Assembly (NCBI GenBank): GCA_021823635.1
Contig: JAKANT010000076.1
Span: 1-7,236, forward strand
Direction of reading: 5' to 3'
Source: Pseudomonadota bacterium
GTDB taxonomy: Bacteria > Pseudomonadota > Gammaproteobacteria > Burkholderiales > Burkholderiaceae_F
Length of the DNA stretch: 7,236 nucleotides
Shown here: positions 1 through 6,236 of the stretch, one piece after another
Numbering within the stretch: the stretch's first letter is position 1
Layout of the letters: every line of letters starts with the position of its first letter
Notes under the pieces: model-generated
The model's database searches: none
Told to the model about the DNA's origin: nothing
Seen by the model: the letters and a program-made list of their open reading frames with translations, nothing else
Position numbers and translations under genes: made by a program

Positions 1-1
1 C

Positions 2-1174
2 GCAGGCTATGAACATCCGATCGTGCGCCTGGTCGACGCGCTGCTTGCCGACGCGGTGCTGGCTGGTGCGTCGGACATCCACTTCGAACCGGAGCCTACG
101 TTCGTTCGCGTGCGCTATCGCATCGACGGCGTGCTGCGCCAGGTGCGCGCGCTGCATAAACGCCACTGGCCCGCGATGGCGGTGCGGCTGAAGATTTTGG
201 CGACGATGAACATCGCTGAAAGCCGCGCCGCGCAGGACGGGCACATCGCGCGCACGCTGGCTGGGCGCGAGATCAGTTTCCGCGCCGCCGTTCATCCGAC
301 CGTGCATGGTGAAAACATCGTGCTGCGCGTGCTGGACCGCAAGCGCGGCATCGTGCCGATCGATCAGCTCGGGCTGCGCGAAGCGCAGCTCGCGCTGCTG
401 CGGCGCATGTTGCAGAGGCCCGAGGGCATTTTGCTGGTGACCGGCCCGACCGGCAGTGGCAAGACCACGACGCTTTACTCGATCCTGCAGGACCGCAGCC
501 ACGAGGGCGTCAACGTGATGACGCTGGAGGACCCGGTCGAGTACGTGATGCCGTTGATTCGCCAGACTGCCATCTCGGACGCGGTGCGCATGAATTTCGC
601 CGACGGCGTGCGTTCGCTGATGCGGCAGGACCCCGACATCATCCTGTTGGGAGAGGTGCGCGACCACGACACGGCCGAAATGGCGTTGCGCGCAGCGATG
701 ACCGGCCACCAGGTGTTTGCCACGCTGCATGCCAACTCGGCGTTGCGGGCGATCCCGCGCCTGCTCGATCTGGGCGTCGCGCCCGAGGTGCTGGCCGGAA
801 ACGTGATCGGCATGATCGGACAGCGGCTGGTGCGGCGCCTGTGCGACGCCTGCAAGCAGCCGCATTATCCGGACGCCGGCGAGCGCGCGTTGCTTGCCAA
901 TTTCGAGGCGCCGACGGTTTTCCGCGCCGTCGGTTGCCCGCAGTGCAAGCATCGCGGCTATCGCGGACGCATCGCGCTCATGGAGCTGGTGCGTTTCGAT
1001 CGCGAACTGGACGACCTCGTCGCGCGCCGCGCCACCTTGGTAGACATCGAACGGCACGCGCTGGCGCGCGGCTTCGAGCCGCTGGCGCTCGACGCGCTGC
1101 GGCGCATTGCCAGCGGTGAAACCACGTTCGAAGAAGCGTCGCGGGTGGTCGATCTGACCGGGACGATGGCATGA
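2..1174 (+). CDS. GspE/PulE/PilB-family assembly ATPase (5' partial)
   Basis: This is the cytoplasmic hexameric ATPase that powers filament assembly in type II secretion, type IV pilus and MSHA systems. The reading frame is open to the left edge (it enters as AGYEHPIVRLVDALL), so the N-terminal domain is missing and the GTG at 23 is not the real start. What remains has the N2-type segment with the ASDIHFEPE motif, Walker A GPTGSGKTT (443-469), the Asp box TLEDPVEY (521-544), Walker B region DPDIILLGEVRD (629-664), the His-box stretch FATLHANSA, and a complete tetracysteine zinc motif CDAC (842-853) and CPQC (935-946). That zinc motif is typical of assembly ATPases (GspE, PilB, MshE) and absent from the PilT retraction ATPases. 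The stop overlaps the next start as ATGA, implying coupled translation with the platform protein. Whether it belongs to the gsp, pil or msh branch cannot be decided from this fragment. Confidence 0.95.
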   Translation, partial: AGYEHPIVRLVDALLADAVLAGASDIHFEPEPTFVRVRYRIDGVLRQVRALHKRHWPAMAVRLKILATMNIAESRAAQDGHIARTLAGREISFRAAVHPTVHGENIVLRVLDRKRGIVPIDQLGLREAQLALLRRMLQRPEGILLVTGPTGSGKTTTLYSILQDRSHEGVNVMTLEDPVEYVMPLIRQTAISDAVRMNFADGVRSLMRQDPDIILLGEVRDHDTAEMALRAAMTGHQVFATLHANSALRAIPRLLDLGVAPEVLAGNVIGMIGQRLVRRLCDACKQPHYPDAGERALLANFEAPTVFRAVGCPQCKHRGYRGRIALMELVRFDRELDDLVARRATLVDIERHALARGFEPLALDALRRIASGETTFEEASRVVDLTGTMA

Positions 1175-2379
1175 CCCAGTTCTCGTACCGGGCGATCGCC
1201 GCCGACGGCCGCGTGCTGCGCGGCACGATGAGCGCGCTCAATGAATCCGATCTGCAGGCGCGGCTGGCCCGCTTGAGTTTGCACCTGGTCGAGGTCAAAC
1301 GCGCTGCGCAGGCGCGCGTTACCCTCGCACGGCGCGACATCAGCGCGCGCGAACGCCTCGATTTTTACGTTCAAGTGCATGCGCTGCTCGCTGCCGGCGT
1401 ACCGCTGGTGGAGGCGCTGGAGGACGTCCGCGCCAGCGCCGGCAACGGCTCGGCGCTGCAGCGGGCAGCGGCCGCGGCGGCGCAACGCATCGAAAGCGGT
1501 GCGGCGCTGTCCGATGCCTTGGCCGAGCAACCGGGGCTGTGCGATGCGCAATTGCTCGGGCTCGTGCGTGCCGGCGAGTCCACCGGCACGCTGGTGACGG
1601 TGCTCGAACGCATCGTGCAGTCGCTGAAGTGGCGCGACGAGCTCGCCGCCAAGATTCGCAAGGCGGTCAGCTATCCGGCATTTACGGCCGTGGTGGTGGC
1701 TGCAGCGGTCACGTTTCTGATGATCTACCTCGTGCCGCAACTGGTGCAGTTTTTGCGCGTGATGGGGCAGTCGCTGCCGTGGCAGACGCGCGCGTTGATC
1801 GCCATGTCCGACGCGTTCGTCCACTACTGGTACCTGATCTTCGGTGCGCCGGCGGCGCTGGCCGCGCTCGTGGCCGGTGCGATCCGCCGCGAGCCGGCCT
1901 TGCGGCTGGCTTTTGACCGCGTCGTGCTGCGCCTGCCGGTGGCCGGCGCGCTGGTGCAGAAAATCGAGCTGGCGCGCTTTGCCGGCACGCTTGCGCTGAC
2001 GTACAAAGCTGGGGTGCCTTTGCTCGACGGCTTGCGTCAGGCCGAGGAGGTGCTCGTCAACCACGCGCTGCGCGACGTGTGCGCCCGGGCGCGCCAGCTG
2101 ATCGCTCAGGGTGCCGGCCTGGCCGAGGCGTTTTCCGCGATTGGACTGCTGCCGGCGACGCTGGTGCGCATGCTGCGCGTGGGCGAGCGCTCGGGTGACC
2201 TGGAGCGCGCGCTCGATCACGTGACCTATTTTTACGGCCGCGACGTCGATGAGACGATCGCGCGCCTGCAAAGCAAGATCGAGCCGGCCTTAACGTTGGT
2301 GCTCGGGTTGCTGCTGGCATGGGTGCTCAGCGCGGTGCTCGGGCCCGTGTACGACGCGGTCGGCCGCGTCAGGACCTGA
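1171..2379 (+). CDS. GspF/PilC-family inner-membrane platform protein
   Basis: This polytopic protein is the base on which pilin subunits are lifted from the inner membrane, and it contacts the assembly ATPase. At 402 aa it has the normal family length. Two copies of the T2SSF helical domain are visible, roughly residues 57-180 and 260-382; each begins with the matching pattern of a Phe-rich helix followed by AGVPL (LLAAGVPLVEALE and YKAGVPLLDGL). Three hydrophobic segments lie where the family has them: about 171-195 after the conserved KIRKAVSYPAF, about 221-240, and about 370-395 at the C terminus. The family motif LVRAGESTGTL is recognisable in domain 1 and MLRVGERSGDL in domain 2. The ATG at 1171 overlaps the ATPase stop by four bases, the usual GspE-GspF coupling. 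The protein looks intact. Confidence 0.95.
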   Translation: MTQFSYRAIAADGRVLRGTMSALNESDLQARLARLSLHLVEVKRAAQARVTLARRDISARERLDFYVQVHALLAAGVPLVEALEDVRASAGNGSALQRAAAAAAQRIESGAALSDALAEQPGLCDAQLLGLVRAGESTGTLVTVLERIVQSLKWRDELAAKIRKAVSYPAFTAVVVAAAVTFLMIYLVPQLVQFLRVMGQSLPWQTRALIAMSDAFVHYWYLIFGAPAALAALVAGAIRREPALRLAFDRVVLRLPVAGALVQKIELARFAGTLALTYKAGVPLLDGLRQAEEVLVNHALRDVCARARQLIAQGAGLAEAFSAIGLLPATLVRMLRVGERSGDLERALDHVTYFYGRDVDETIARLQSKIEPALTLVLGLLLAWVLSAVLGPVYDAVGRVRT

Positions 2380-2386
2380 GGCCGGC

Positions 2387-3763
2387 ATGACAACGACGCA
2401 AGCGGTTTACCTCAGCGCGGCCGGCGAGGTGTCCTTCGGCGACGAGCAGCCGCAGGCGCCGCTGGCGGTCGTGGCCGACTTCGCTGAAGAGACGTATGTA
2501 CCGGTGCAGTTGCCGCCGGCCGGTCGGCGCGATCGCGCCGCGCTGCTTGCGCGTCAACTGCAGCAGGAGTTCGCCGATACGCCGTTGCGGCTCGCTCTGC
2601 CGCTGCACGCAGGAAATCCGAACAACTATTCGCACGTGCTGGTGGCGCTGCCGGCAGCGAGATTGCAGCATTGGCGCGAGCAGTGCGCAGGTGCGCGGCG
2701 GTTGGTAGGGATCTGGTCAGTGGCGCTGGCCGCTTCGTGGTGGCTTGCGCAAGCGCGTTGCCGCGAACCTCTGGCGCTGGTCGTGGTCCGCACGCCGGCC
2801 GGGGTGCGCCATGTGTTGCTTTGGCATGGGCGGCCGGTGCTGTCCCGCCTGGTGCTGGACGACATCGGCAGCGACACGGCGGTCGATCACGCGCAGGAGC
2901 TGGATCGTACCTTGCAGTACCTGCGCAATGCGCGCTGGCTGTCGAGCGCCGAAAACCTGGCTGCCTTCAGCTGGGGCGAGCCGCTCGGGTTGCGCCTGCG
3001 TGAGGCGGGCGGCGGCCGCTTGCGCTGGCTGGCGACGCCGACGCTTAAAGGCCTGCCCGATCCCGCCGAGCATGGCCTGGCGGCATTGCTTGCGCTGTTG
3101 CGACGGCGCCGGCCGCGAACGCAGTTTGCACCGGCCGATTGGCTGCGCGAGCACCGCGCGCGTCGCGTCACCAATTGGGTTGCGGGCGCTTCCGCGCTTG
3201 CTTGCGCGCTGCTGGCGGGTCTAGCGTTGCAACAGCTTGCCAACGCGCAAGCGGCGCGCGCGCAGCTGCTGTCGCTGGCCGCCGAAGAGGCGCAAGTGCG
3301 CGCCGCAAGCGAACGCGTGCGTCAACGCTTGGCGGCCGCTGGCATCGATCTGGTCACCTTGCAGGCAGCGCTGCAGGCGCACGCCGAGCTGCCGTCGGCT
3401 GGGCAGCCGTTGCCGGCGCTACGTGCCGTGTCGGCTGCCCTCAGTGAGGCGCCGTCGCTGCGCCTGGACGAACTGCGTTGGCGGGCCGCGGCCGCCGCGG
3501 GCAGCGACGCCGAGGGCTGCGCCGAGGGCAGCGAGCGGCATCAGGCCGAGGTCGTCCTTCGCGGCGAAACGCGCGATGTTGCGTGGCGCCAGGTGGCGGC
3601 CGATCGTGAACGCTTCGAGCAGCGGCTGCGTGCGGCGCGCGGCGTCACGCTGCATGCGGTGTGCGCGCCGCTGTCGCTGCAGGCGGGGCCGCTGCGCGCC
3701 GGCGGCGACAGCCCGCGGCAGTTGCCTTTCTCGTACTGCCTGCGTGTGTCGGAGGAGTCATGA
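2387..3763 (+). CDS. GspL-like / PilM-PilN fusion assembly protein
   Basis: This 458-aa protein is probably the inner-membrane scaffold that links the cytoplasmic ATPase to the periplasmic alignment complex. The first 255 or so residues form a cytoplasmic domain with the feel of a degenerate actin-like fold of the PilM/GspL type: a central segment with RTPAGVRHVLLWHGRPVLSR resembles the PilM pattern, but I see no nucleotide-binding motif. A basic stretch (RARR, to residue 260) precedes a single membrane segment at about 264-283, then an Ala/Gln/Glu-rich coiled coil (about 284-325) and a C-terminal periplasmic domain of the PilN/GspL ferredoxin-like sort (about 340-458). One chain therefore does what PilM and PilN do as two proteins. 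The start lies seven bases after the platform gene, with GAGG at 2378-2381 as ribosome site. The family call rests on topology and context more than on motifs. A small tandem duplication (DAEG CAEG, residues 374-381) sits in the C-terminal domain. Confidence 0.75.
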   Translation: MTTTQAVYLSAAGEVSFGDEQPQAPLAVVADFAEETYVPVQLPPAGRRDRAALLARQLQQEFADTPLRLALPLHAGNPNNYSHVLVALPAARLQHWREQCAGARRLVGIWSVALAASWWLAQARCREPLALVVVRTPAGVRHVLLWHGRPVLSRLVLDDIGSDTAVDHAQELDRTLQYLRNARWLSSAENLAAFSWGEPLGLRLREAGGGRLRWLATPTLKGLPDPAEHGLAALLALLRRRRPRTQFAPADWLREHRARRVTNWVAGASALACALLAGLALQQLANAQAARAQLLSLAAEEAQVRAASERVRQRLAAAGIDLVTLQAALQAHAELPSAGQPLPALRAVSAALSEAPSLRLDELRWRAAAAAGSDAEGCAEGSERHQAEVVLRGETRDVAWRQVAADRERFEQRLRAARGVTLHAVCAPLSLQAGPLRAGGDSPRQLPFSYCLRVSEES

Positions 3764-4344
3764 ACTTTGCGCCGGAGCGCTTCGCGTTGTGGCGCGTCGC
3801 GCGCTTGCGCCGCGCTACAGCGCTGTCGGCCGCATGCGTCGCAGCCGCGGCGGCCGGTGCAGTTGCGGCGCTGTTGTGGTCGCACCAGGCGCGCCAGGCC
3901 GTGGTGGCCGACGAAGCCCGCGTCGCCGCAATGCGCGCGCAGATCGCGCAGTGGCAAGCGGGTGCGGATTCGATCGAGGGCGCGATTGCACGCTATCGGG
4001 CGCTCGTCAAGCAGGGATTCGTTGGCCGCGCCGACGCCGTGGCGTTGAGCGACTGGCTGCAGGCGGCCGCTGCCGCGCGTGCGCTGCCTCCGCCCGTCTT
4101 CGAGCTGACGGCGAAGGCCGACGAGACGCTAGAGGGCGGCACGTTGCGGCGTTTTGATCTCGGCATTCAATGGGTCGGCCTTCATGAAGAAGAATGGCTC
4201 GCGATGCTGCACGGGCTGCACCAGTCTGGGCTTGGTGCCTTCGATGCGCAGCACTGCACCCTGCGCCGGGAAGCCGAGCGGCCGGGGCTCGCGGTGCACT
4301 GCCTGATCCGTTGGACCGTGTTCGAGCCAAAGGTGGACGCGTGA
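3760..4344 (+). CDS. PilO/GspM/MshJ-like inner-membrane alignment protein
   Basis: This is a 194-aa bitopic membrane protein: a short basic cytoplasmic tail, one membrane helix at about residues 19-40 (Ala-rich, ending LLW), a coiled-coil stretch at about 43-75, and a C-terminal periplasmic domain. This is the standard layout of PilO, GspM and MshJ, which pair with PilN or GspL. The frame is open further upstream, but the ATG at 3760 is chosen because it overlaps the previous stop as ATGA and has a very good GGAGGAG ribosome site at 3751-3757. Sequence similarity to any named protein is not obvious, as expected for this fast-evolving family. The assignment rests on topology, size and position directly after the PilMN-like gene and before a PilP-like gene. 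Confidence 0.75.
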   Translation: MNFAPERFALWRVARLRRATALSAACVAAAAAGAVAALLWSHQARQAVVADEARVAAMRAQIAQWQAGADSIEGAIARYRALVKQGFVGRADAVALSDWLQAAAAARALPPPVFELTAKADETLEGGTLRRFDLGIQWVGLHEEEWLAMLHGLHQSGLGAFDAQHCTLRREAERPGLAVHCLIRWTVFEPKVDA

Positions 4345-4775
4345 GCTGGCTACGCTGCATTTTCGCTGCTGCGTCGGCGCTTTTGTTTGGCGCCGCACCG
4401 GTCCTCGCGCACGCGGAGGCGCTGGGCACGTTGTTGCTGACGCCGGCGCAGCGGCGGGCGCTGGAAGCGCAACGCCGGCAGCCGACGCAAGCGGAGGCAG
4501 TGCCAGCGCCGACGCACGGTTCGACGCTGCGCATCGATGGTGCGGTCGTTTCGGGGTCGCATGCGGTGGCCGCTTGGATCGACGGCCAGCGCATTTGGCA
4601 TCGCCAGTCGGTCGGACCGTTTACGGCGGAGGTCGTCGACCGCGGCGTCCTGCTGAGACAAGACGGACGCGCCGCACTTTATGCGCCGGTTGGCGCGCAG
4701 GTCGATGCGCTGCAGCGGCGCGTCACGCAGCCGGTGGCAGCGACGCGTCACAGCACGCAGCAAGAGGGGCGATGA
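4341..4775 (+). CDS. Exported PilP/GspC/MshK-like protein
   Basis: This is a small protein (144 aa) that begins with a signal sequence or membrane anchor (residues 1 to about 25; possible cleavage after Ala-His-Ala), followed by a linker with the pattern LGTLLLTPAQRRALE and a proline-rich stretch, then a compact domain at about 61-125 (TLRIDGAVV, AAWIDGQRI, then short strands). That core resembles the small beta domain of PilP and the HR domain of GspC, which connect the inner-membrane complex to the secretin. The GTG start overlaps the previous stop as GTGA and has AGGTGG at 4331-4336. Unlike typical PilP it has no lipobox: the only cysteine near the N terminus is residue 6, before the hydrophobic core. 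MshK of the MSHA system is an alternative match by position. The function is inferred from context and fold-like pattern. Confidence 0.65.
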   Translation: MSWLRCIFAAASALLFGAAPVLAHAEALGTLLLTPAQRRALEAQRRQPTQAEAVPAPTHGSTLRIDGAVVSGSHAVAAWIDGQRIWHRQSVGPFTAEVVDRGVLLRQDGRAALYAPVGAQVDALQRRVTQPVAATRHSTQQEGR

Positions 4776-5308
4776 GAAGCGCCGAGCGGGGCGCTGCGGC
4801 ACTGTTGCTGATTGCGATCGTCGCGGTCATCACGGTGGGTGCGGCGACGGCGGCGCTGCCCATTTTCGACGCCAACGAGCGGCAGCAGCTGACCCAGGCG
4901 GCACTTGCCGACGCGGCGCGCGCGGTGGCAGGTTATGCGCGCGCCCGCCGCTGCGTTGTCGGCAGCGGCAGCGTGCCCTCTCATCTGCCTTGCCCCGATG
5001 CGGGCGCCTCGGAAGGGCAGGCTGCGCCGAGCTGCGCGCCGGTTGCGCGTGGCCGCCTGCCTTGGCGGACGCTCGGCATGGCGCCGCTGCGAGACGGGGA
5101 CGGCGAATGCCTATGGTACGAGCGCACCCCGGCGGGCGCGCGGGTGATCGCGCCTGGTCGCGCGCTGTCAGGGCAGACGCGCGGAGCGTCGCCGGCCGCG
5201 CCGGTGTGCGGTGGACATTACGGCGAGGCGGACTACCTGGAGGCGGTCGGTAACGACCGCTCGCTCGTCGTCGGCGCGGCCATGCTCAGCGTGCCGTCTG
5301 GATGTTGA
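4772..5308 (+). CDS. GspK-like atypical minor pseudopilin, six cysteines
   Basis: This 178-aa protein opens with ERG followed by a hydrophobic helix (residues 8-29), the pattern of a prepilin leader cut after Gly7. It lacks both the usual Phe at +1 (Ala here) and the Glu at +5 (Leu12 here). Absence of Glu+5 is a known trait of GspK, the tip pseudopilin of type II secretion, so a tip or initiation role is likely. The body has six cysteines (61, 74, 88, 113, 146, 178), the last being the C-terminal residue, suggesting periplasmic disulfides. The stretch LPCP (72-75), Cys88 and LPWRTLG (96-102) recurs with matching spacing in the next gene product, so the two are paralogues. The ATG at 4772 overlaps the previous stop (ATGA) and follows GAGGGG at 4764-4769. 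PilX-like or MshP-like minor pilin are alternative labels. Confidence 0.75.
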   Translation: MRSAERGAAALLLIAIVAVITVGAATAALPIFDANERQQLTQAALADAARAVAGYARARRCVVGSGSVPSHLPCPDAGASEGQAAPSCAPVARGRLPWRTLGMAPLRDGDGECLWYERTPAGARVIAPGRALSGQTRGASPAAPVCGGHYGEADYLEAVGNDRSLVVGAAMLSVPSGC

Positions 5309-5321
5309 TCGGAGTGAAGCG

Positions 5322-6083
5322 ATGCGTACCGTGCGTTTTTGCATCGGCGCCCGGCGGCGGCGCGGATTCTCGCTCGTCGAGCTGGCCGTGGCCATGGTGG
5401 TGGTGGCGCTCGTATTGGGCGGCCTGCTGCAGTTGACAGCCACCTACAGCGCCACCCAGCGCACGCGCGACACCGAAAGGCTGCTGCAGCAGGCGCGCGA
5501 AGCGCTGCTCGGCTTTGCCGCCGTCAACGGCCGGCTGCCTTGTCCGGCGCAGCCGACGCTAGCGAGCGGCGCTGCCGGGGCCGGCGTGGAGCGCACGCCG
5601 ACGGCCACCGGCTGCACGGGCGGTCAGATCGGCGTGCTGCCTTGGGCGACGCTTGGAGTGCCGGAGCTCGACGCCTGGGGGCGGCGCTTTACCTACCGCG
5701 TCAGCGCCCTGCATGCGCGCACGGTCATTGCGCGGCCGCCGACGCAATACGGTTGCAGCGTGCCGCCCGCCTTGCCGCCGACGCAGGCCGCGTTCGCGCT
5801 TTGCTCGCCGGGCGACAACCAGGTGAGGGTATCGGCCACGGGTGCCGCGCTGGTCAACGACGCGCCCGCCGCTATCGTCTCGCACGGCGCGAACGGCTTC
5901 GGCGCGTATCTGCCGAGCGGCGCGCTCGTTACCGCGAGCGCCAATGCCGACGAAGCCGAGAACCACGACAACGACAACATCCTCGTGCAGCGCACCCCGG
6001 CTGCCGACTACGACGATCTGTCGCTTTGGCTCCCGTCGTCGGTGCTCGCGCAGTCGATGCTGCAGGCGGGCCGCCTGCCTTGA
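5322..6083 (+). CDS. Prepilin-type pseudopilin with LPCP/LPWxTLG domain
   Basis: This is a 253-aa prepilin with a textbook class III leader: a basic N terminus (ARRRRG), cleavage expected between Gly15 and Phe16, then FSLVE with Glu at +5 (residue 20) and a long hydrophobic helix to about residue 40. The globular part has LLGFAAVNGRLPCP (C74), Cys98, LPWATLG (106-112), DAWGRRFTYRVSA, a second cysteine pair (145, 161), and a C-terminal section with SHGANGFGAY, an acidic DEAENHDNDN run, and a DDLSLWL motif before the end. I know this arrangement from prepilin-like proteins of betaproteobacterial pilus-type operons, but no function is established to my knowledge. The ATG at 5322 has GGAG at 5311-5314 and lies 13 bases after the upstream paralogue. 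The size exceeds a typical major pilin, so a minor subunit is more likely. Confidence 0.88.
   Translation: MRTVRFCIGARRRRGFSLVELAVAMVVVALVLGGLLQLTATYSATQRTRDTERLLQQAREALLGFAAVNGRLPCPAQPTLASGAAGAGVERTPTATGCTGGQIGVLPWATLGVPELDAWGRRFTYRVSALHARTVIARPPTQYGCSVPPALPPTQAAFALCSPGDNQVRVSATGAALVNDAPAAIVSHGANGFGAYLPSGALVTASANADEAENHDNDNILVQRTPAADYDDLSLWLPSSVLAQSMLQAGRLP
6062..6078 (+). repeat. Perfect 8-bp inverted repeat at end of the prepilin gene
   Basis: GCAGGCGG and CCGCCTGC flank a single G, so the RNA can form a 7-bp GC-rich stem with a 3-base loop just before the stop codon at 6081. No T-run follows, so it is not a standard intrinsic terminator. It could slow decay or reduce read-through of the upstream operon message, or be chance in GC-rich coding DNA. 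Confidence 0.4.
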
Positions 6084-6103
6084 GGGGTGCCCTTGCCCGG
6101 AAA

Positions 6104-6120
6104 CGCCGTCTTCGGCGGCT
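6104..6120 (+). terminator. Weak hairpin, possible attenuator or terminator
   Basis: CGCCG (6104-6108) and CGGCG (6113-6117) can pair around a TCTT loop. The following bases GCTGTTCTTCTC are pyrimidine-rich but not a clean T-tract, and the stem is only five pairs. At best it is a partial terminator that would lower transcription from the machine operon into the pilin gene. Confidence 0.2.
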
Positions 6121-6223
6121 GTTCTTCTCGAAATGGCTGCGCCCAGTGATGCGTAACGTTCGACGCGCGGCGCAGCGCTCGTAGCGGCGCGCCGTTGCCG
6201 GCACCGTAGGCCCCTTTGCTATT

Positions 6224-6229
6224 GGAGGA
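6224..6229 (+). promoter_or_regulatory. Strong ribosome binding site that sets the prepilin start
   Basis: GGAGGA lies eight bases before the ATG at 6237. It is a strong, well-spaced site and picks that ATG over the in-frame TTG codons at 6216 and 6222, which lie upstream of or against it. This fits high expression of the subunit. Confidence 0.75.
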
Positions 6230-6236
6230 TCAACCG

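Larger units (their letters stand above)
6084..6236 (+). promoter_or_regulatory. Intergenic leader upstream of the major prepilin gene
   Basis: This 153-base stretch is the only sizeable gap in the window. It has no credible gene; the single in-frame ATG at 6133 gives seven codons and lacks a ribosome site. It contains a small hairpin (6104-6117), a 10-bp palindrome CGGCGCGCCG (6185-6194), and the strong ribosome site of the next gene. I do not see a good sigma-70 promoter, and there is no sigma-54 site with the required GG/GC spacing, although many pilin genes have one. Its position between the machine genes and the filament subunit suggests independent control, which is inference. Confidence 0.45.

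Noticed and set aside
958..2271. Long 437-codon open frame on the minus strand
   Set aside because: It lies fully opposite the well-supported ATPase and GspF genes, and its product is a His/Arg/Gln-rich low-complexity chain with no recognisable motif, as expected of a GC-rich antisense shadow.
3237..4157. 306-codon open frame on the plus strand
   Set aside because: Arginine- and cysteine-heavy composition is typical of a shifted frame; it spans the junction of the PilMN-like and PilO-like genes, which have proper starts, overlaps and membrane segments.
6133..6156. Seven-codon open frame in the intergenic gap as a possible leader peptide
   Set aside because: It has no ribosome site, no run of regulatory codons and no clear coupling to a terminator hairpin.
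5339..6184. 281-codon open frame overlapping the first canonical prepilin
   Set aside because: It is frame-shifted over a gene with a textbook prepilin leader, and its product is a repetitive Arg/Ala-rich chain.
6185..6194. 10-bp palindrome CGGCGCGCCG as an operator
   Set aside because: A GC-only palindrome of this length is not striking in such GC-rich DNA and has no second copy or promoter context.
6199..6220. Possible sigma-54 promoter (GGCAC ... TTTGC) ahead of the prepilin
   Set aside because: The GG to GC spacing is about 16 bases instead of the required 10.
6195..6223. Possible sigma-70 promoter (TTGCCG, 17 bases, GCTATT)
   Set aside because: The -10 match is poor and would place the transcript start inside or after the ribosome site of the prepilin gene.
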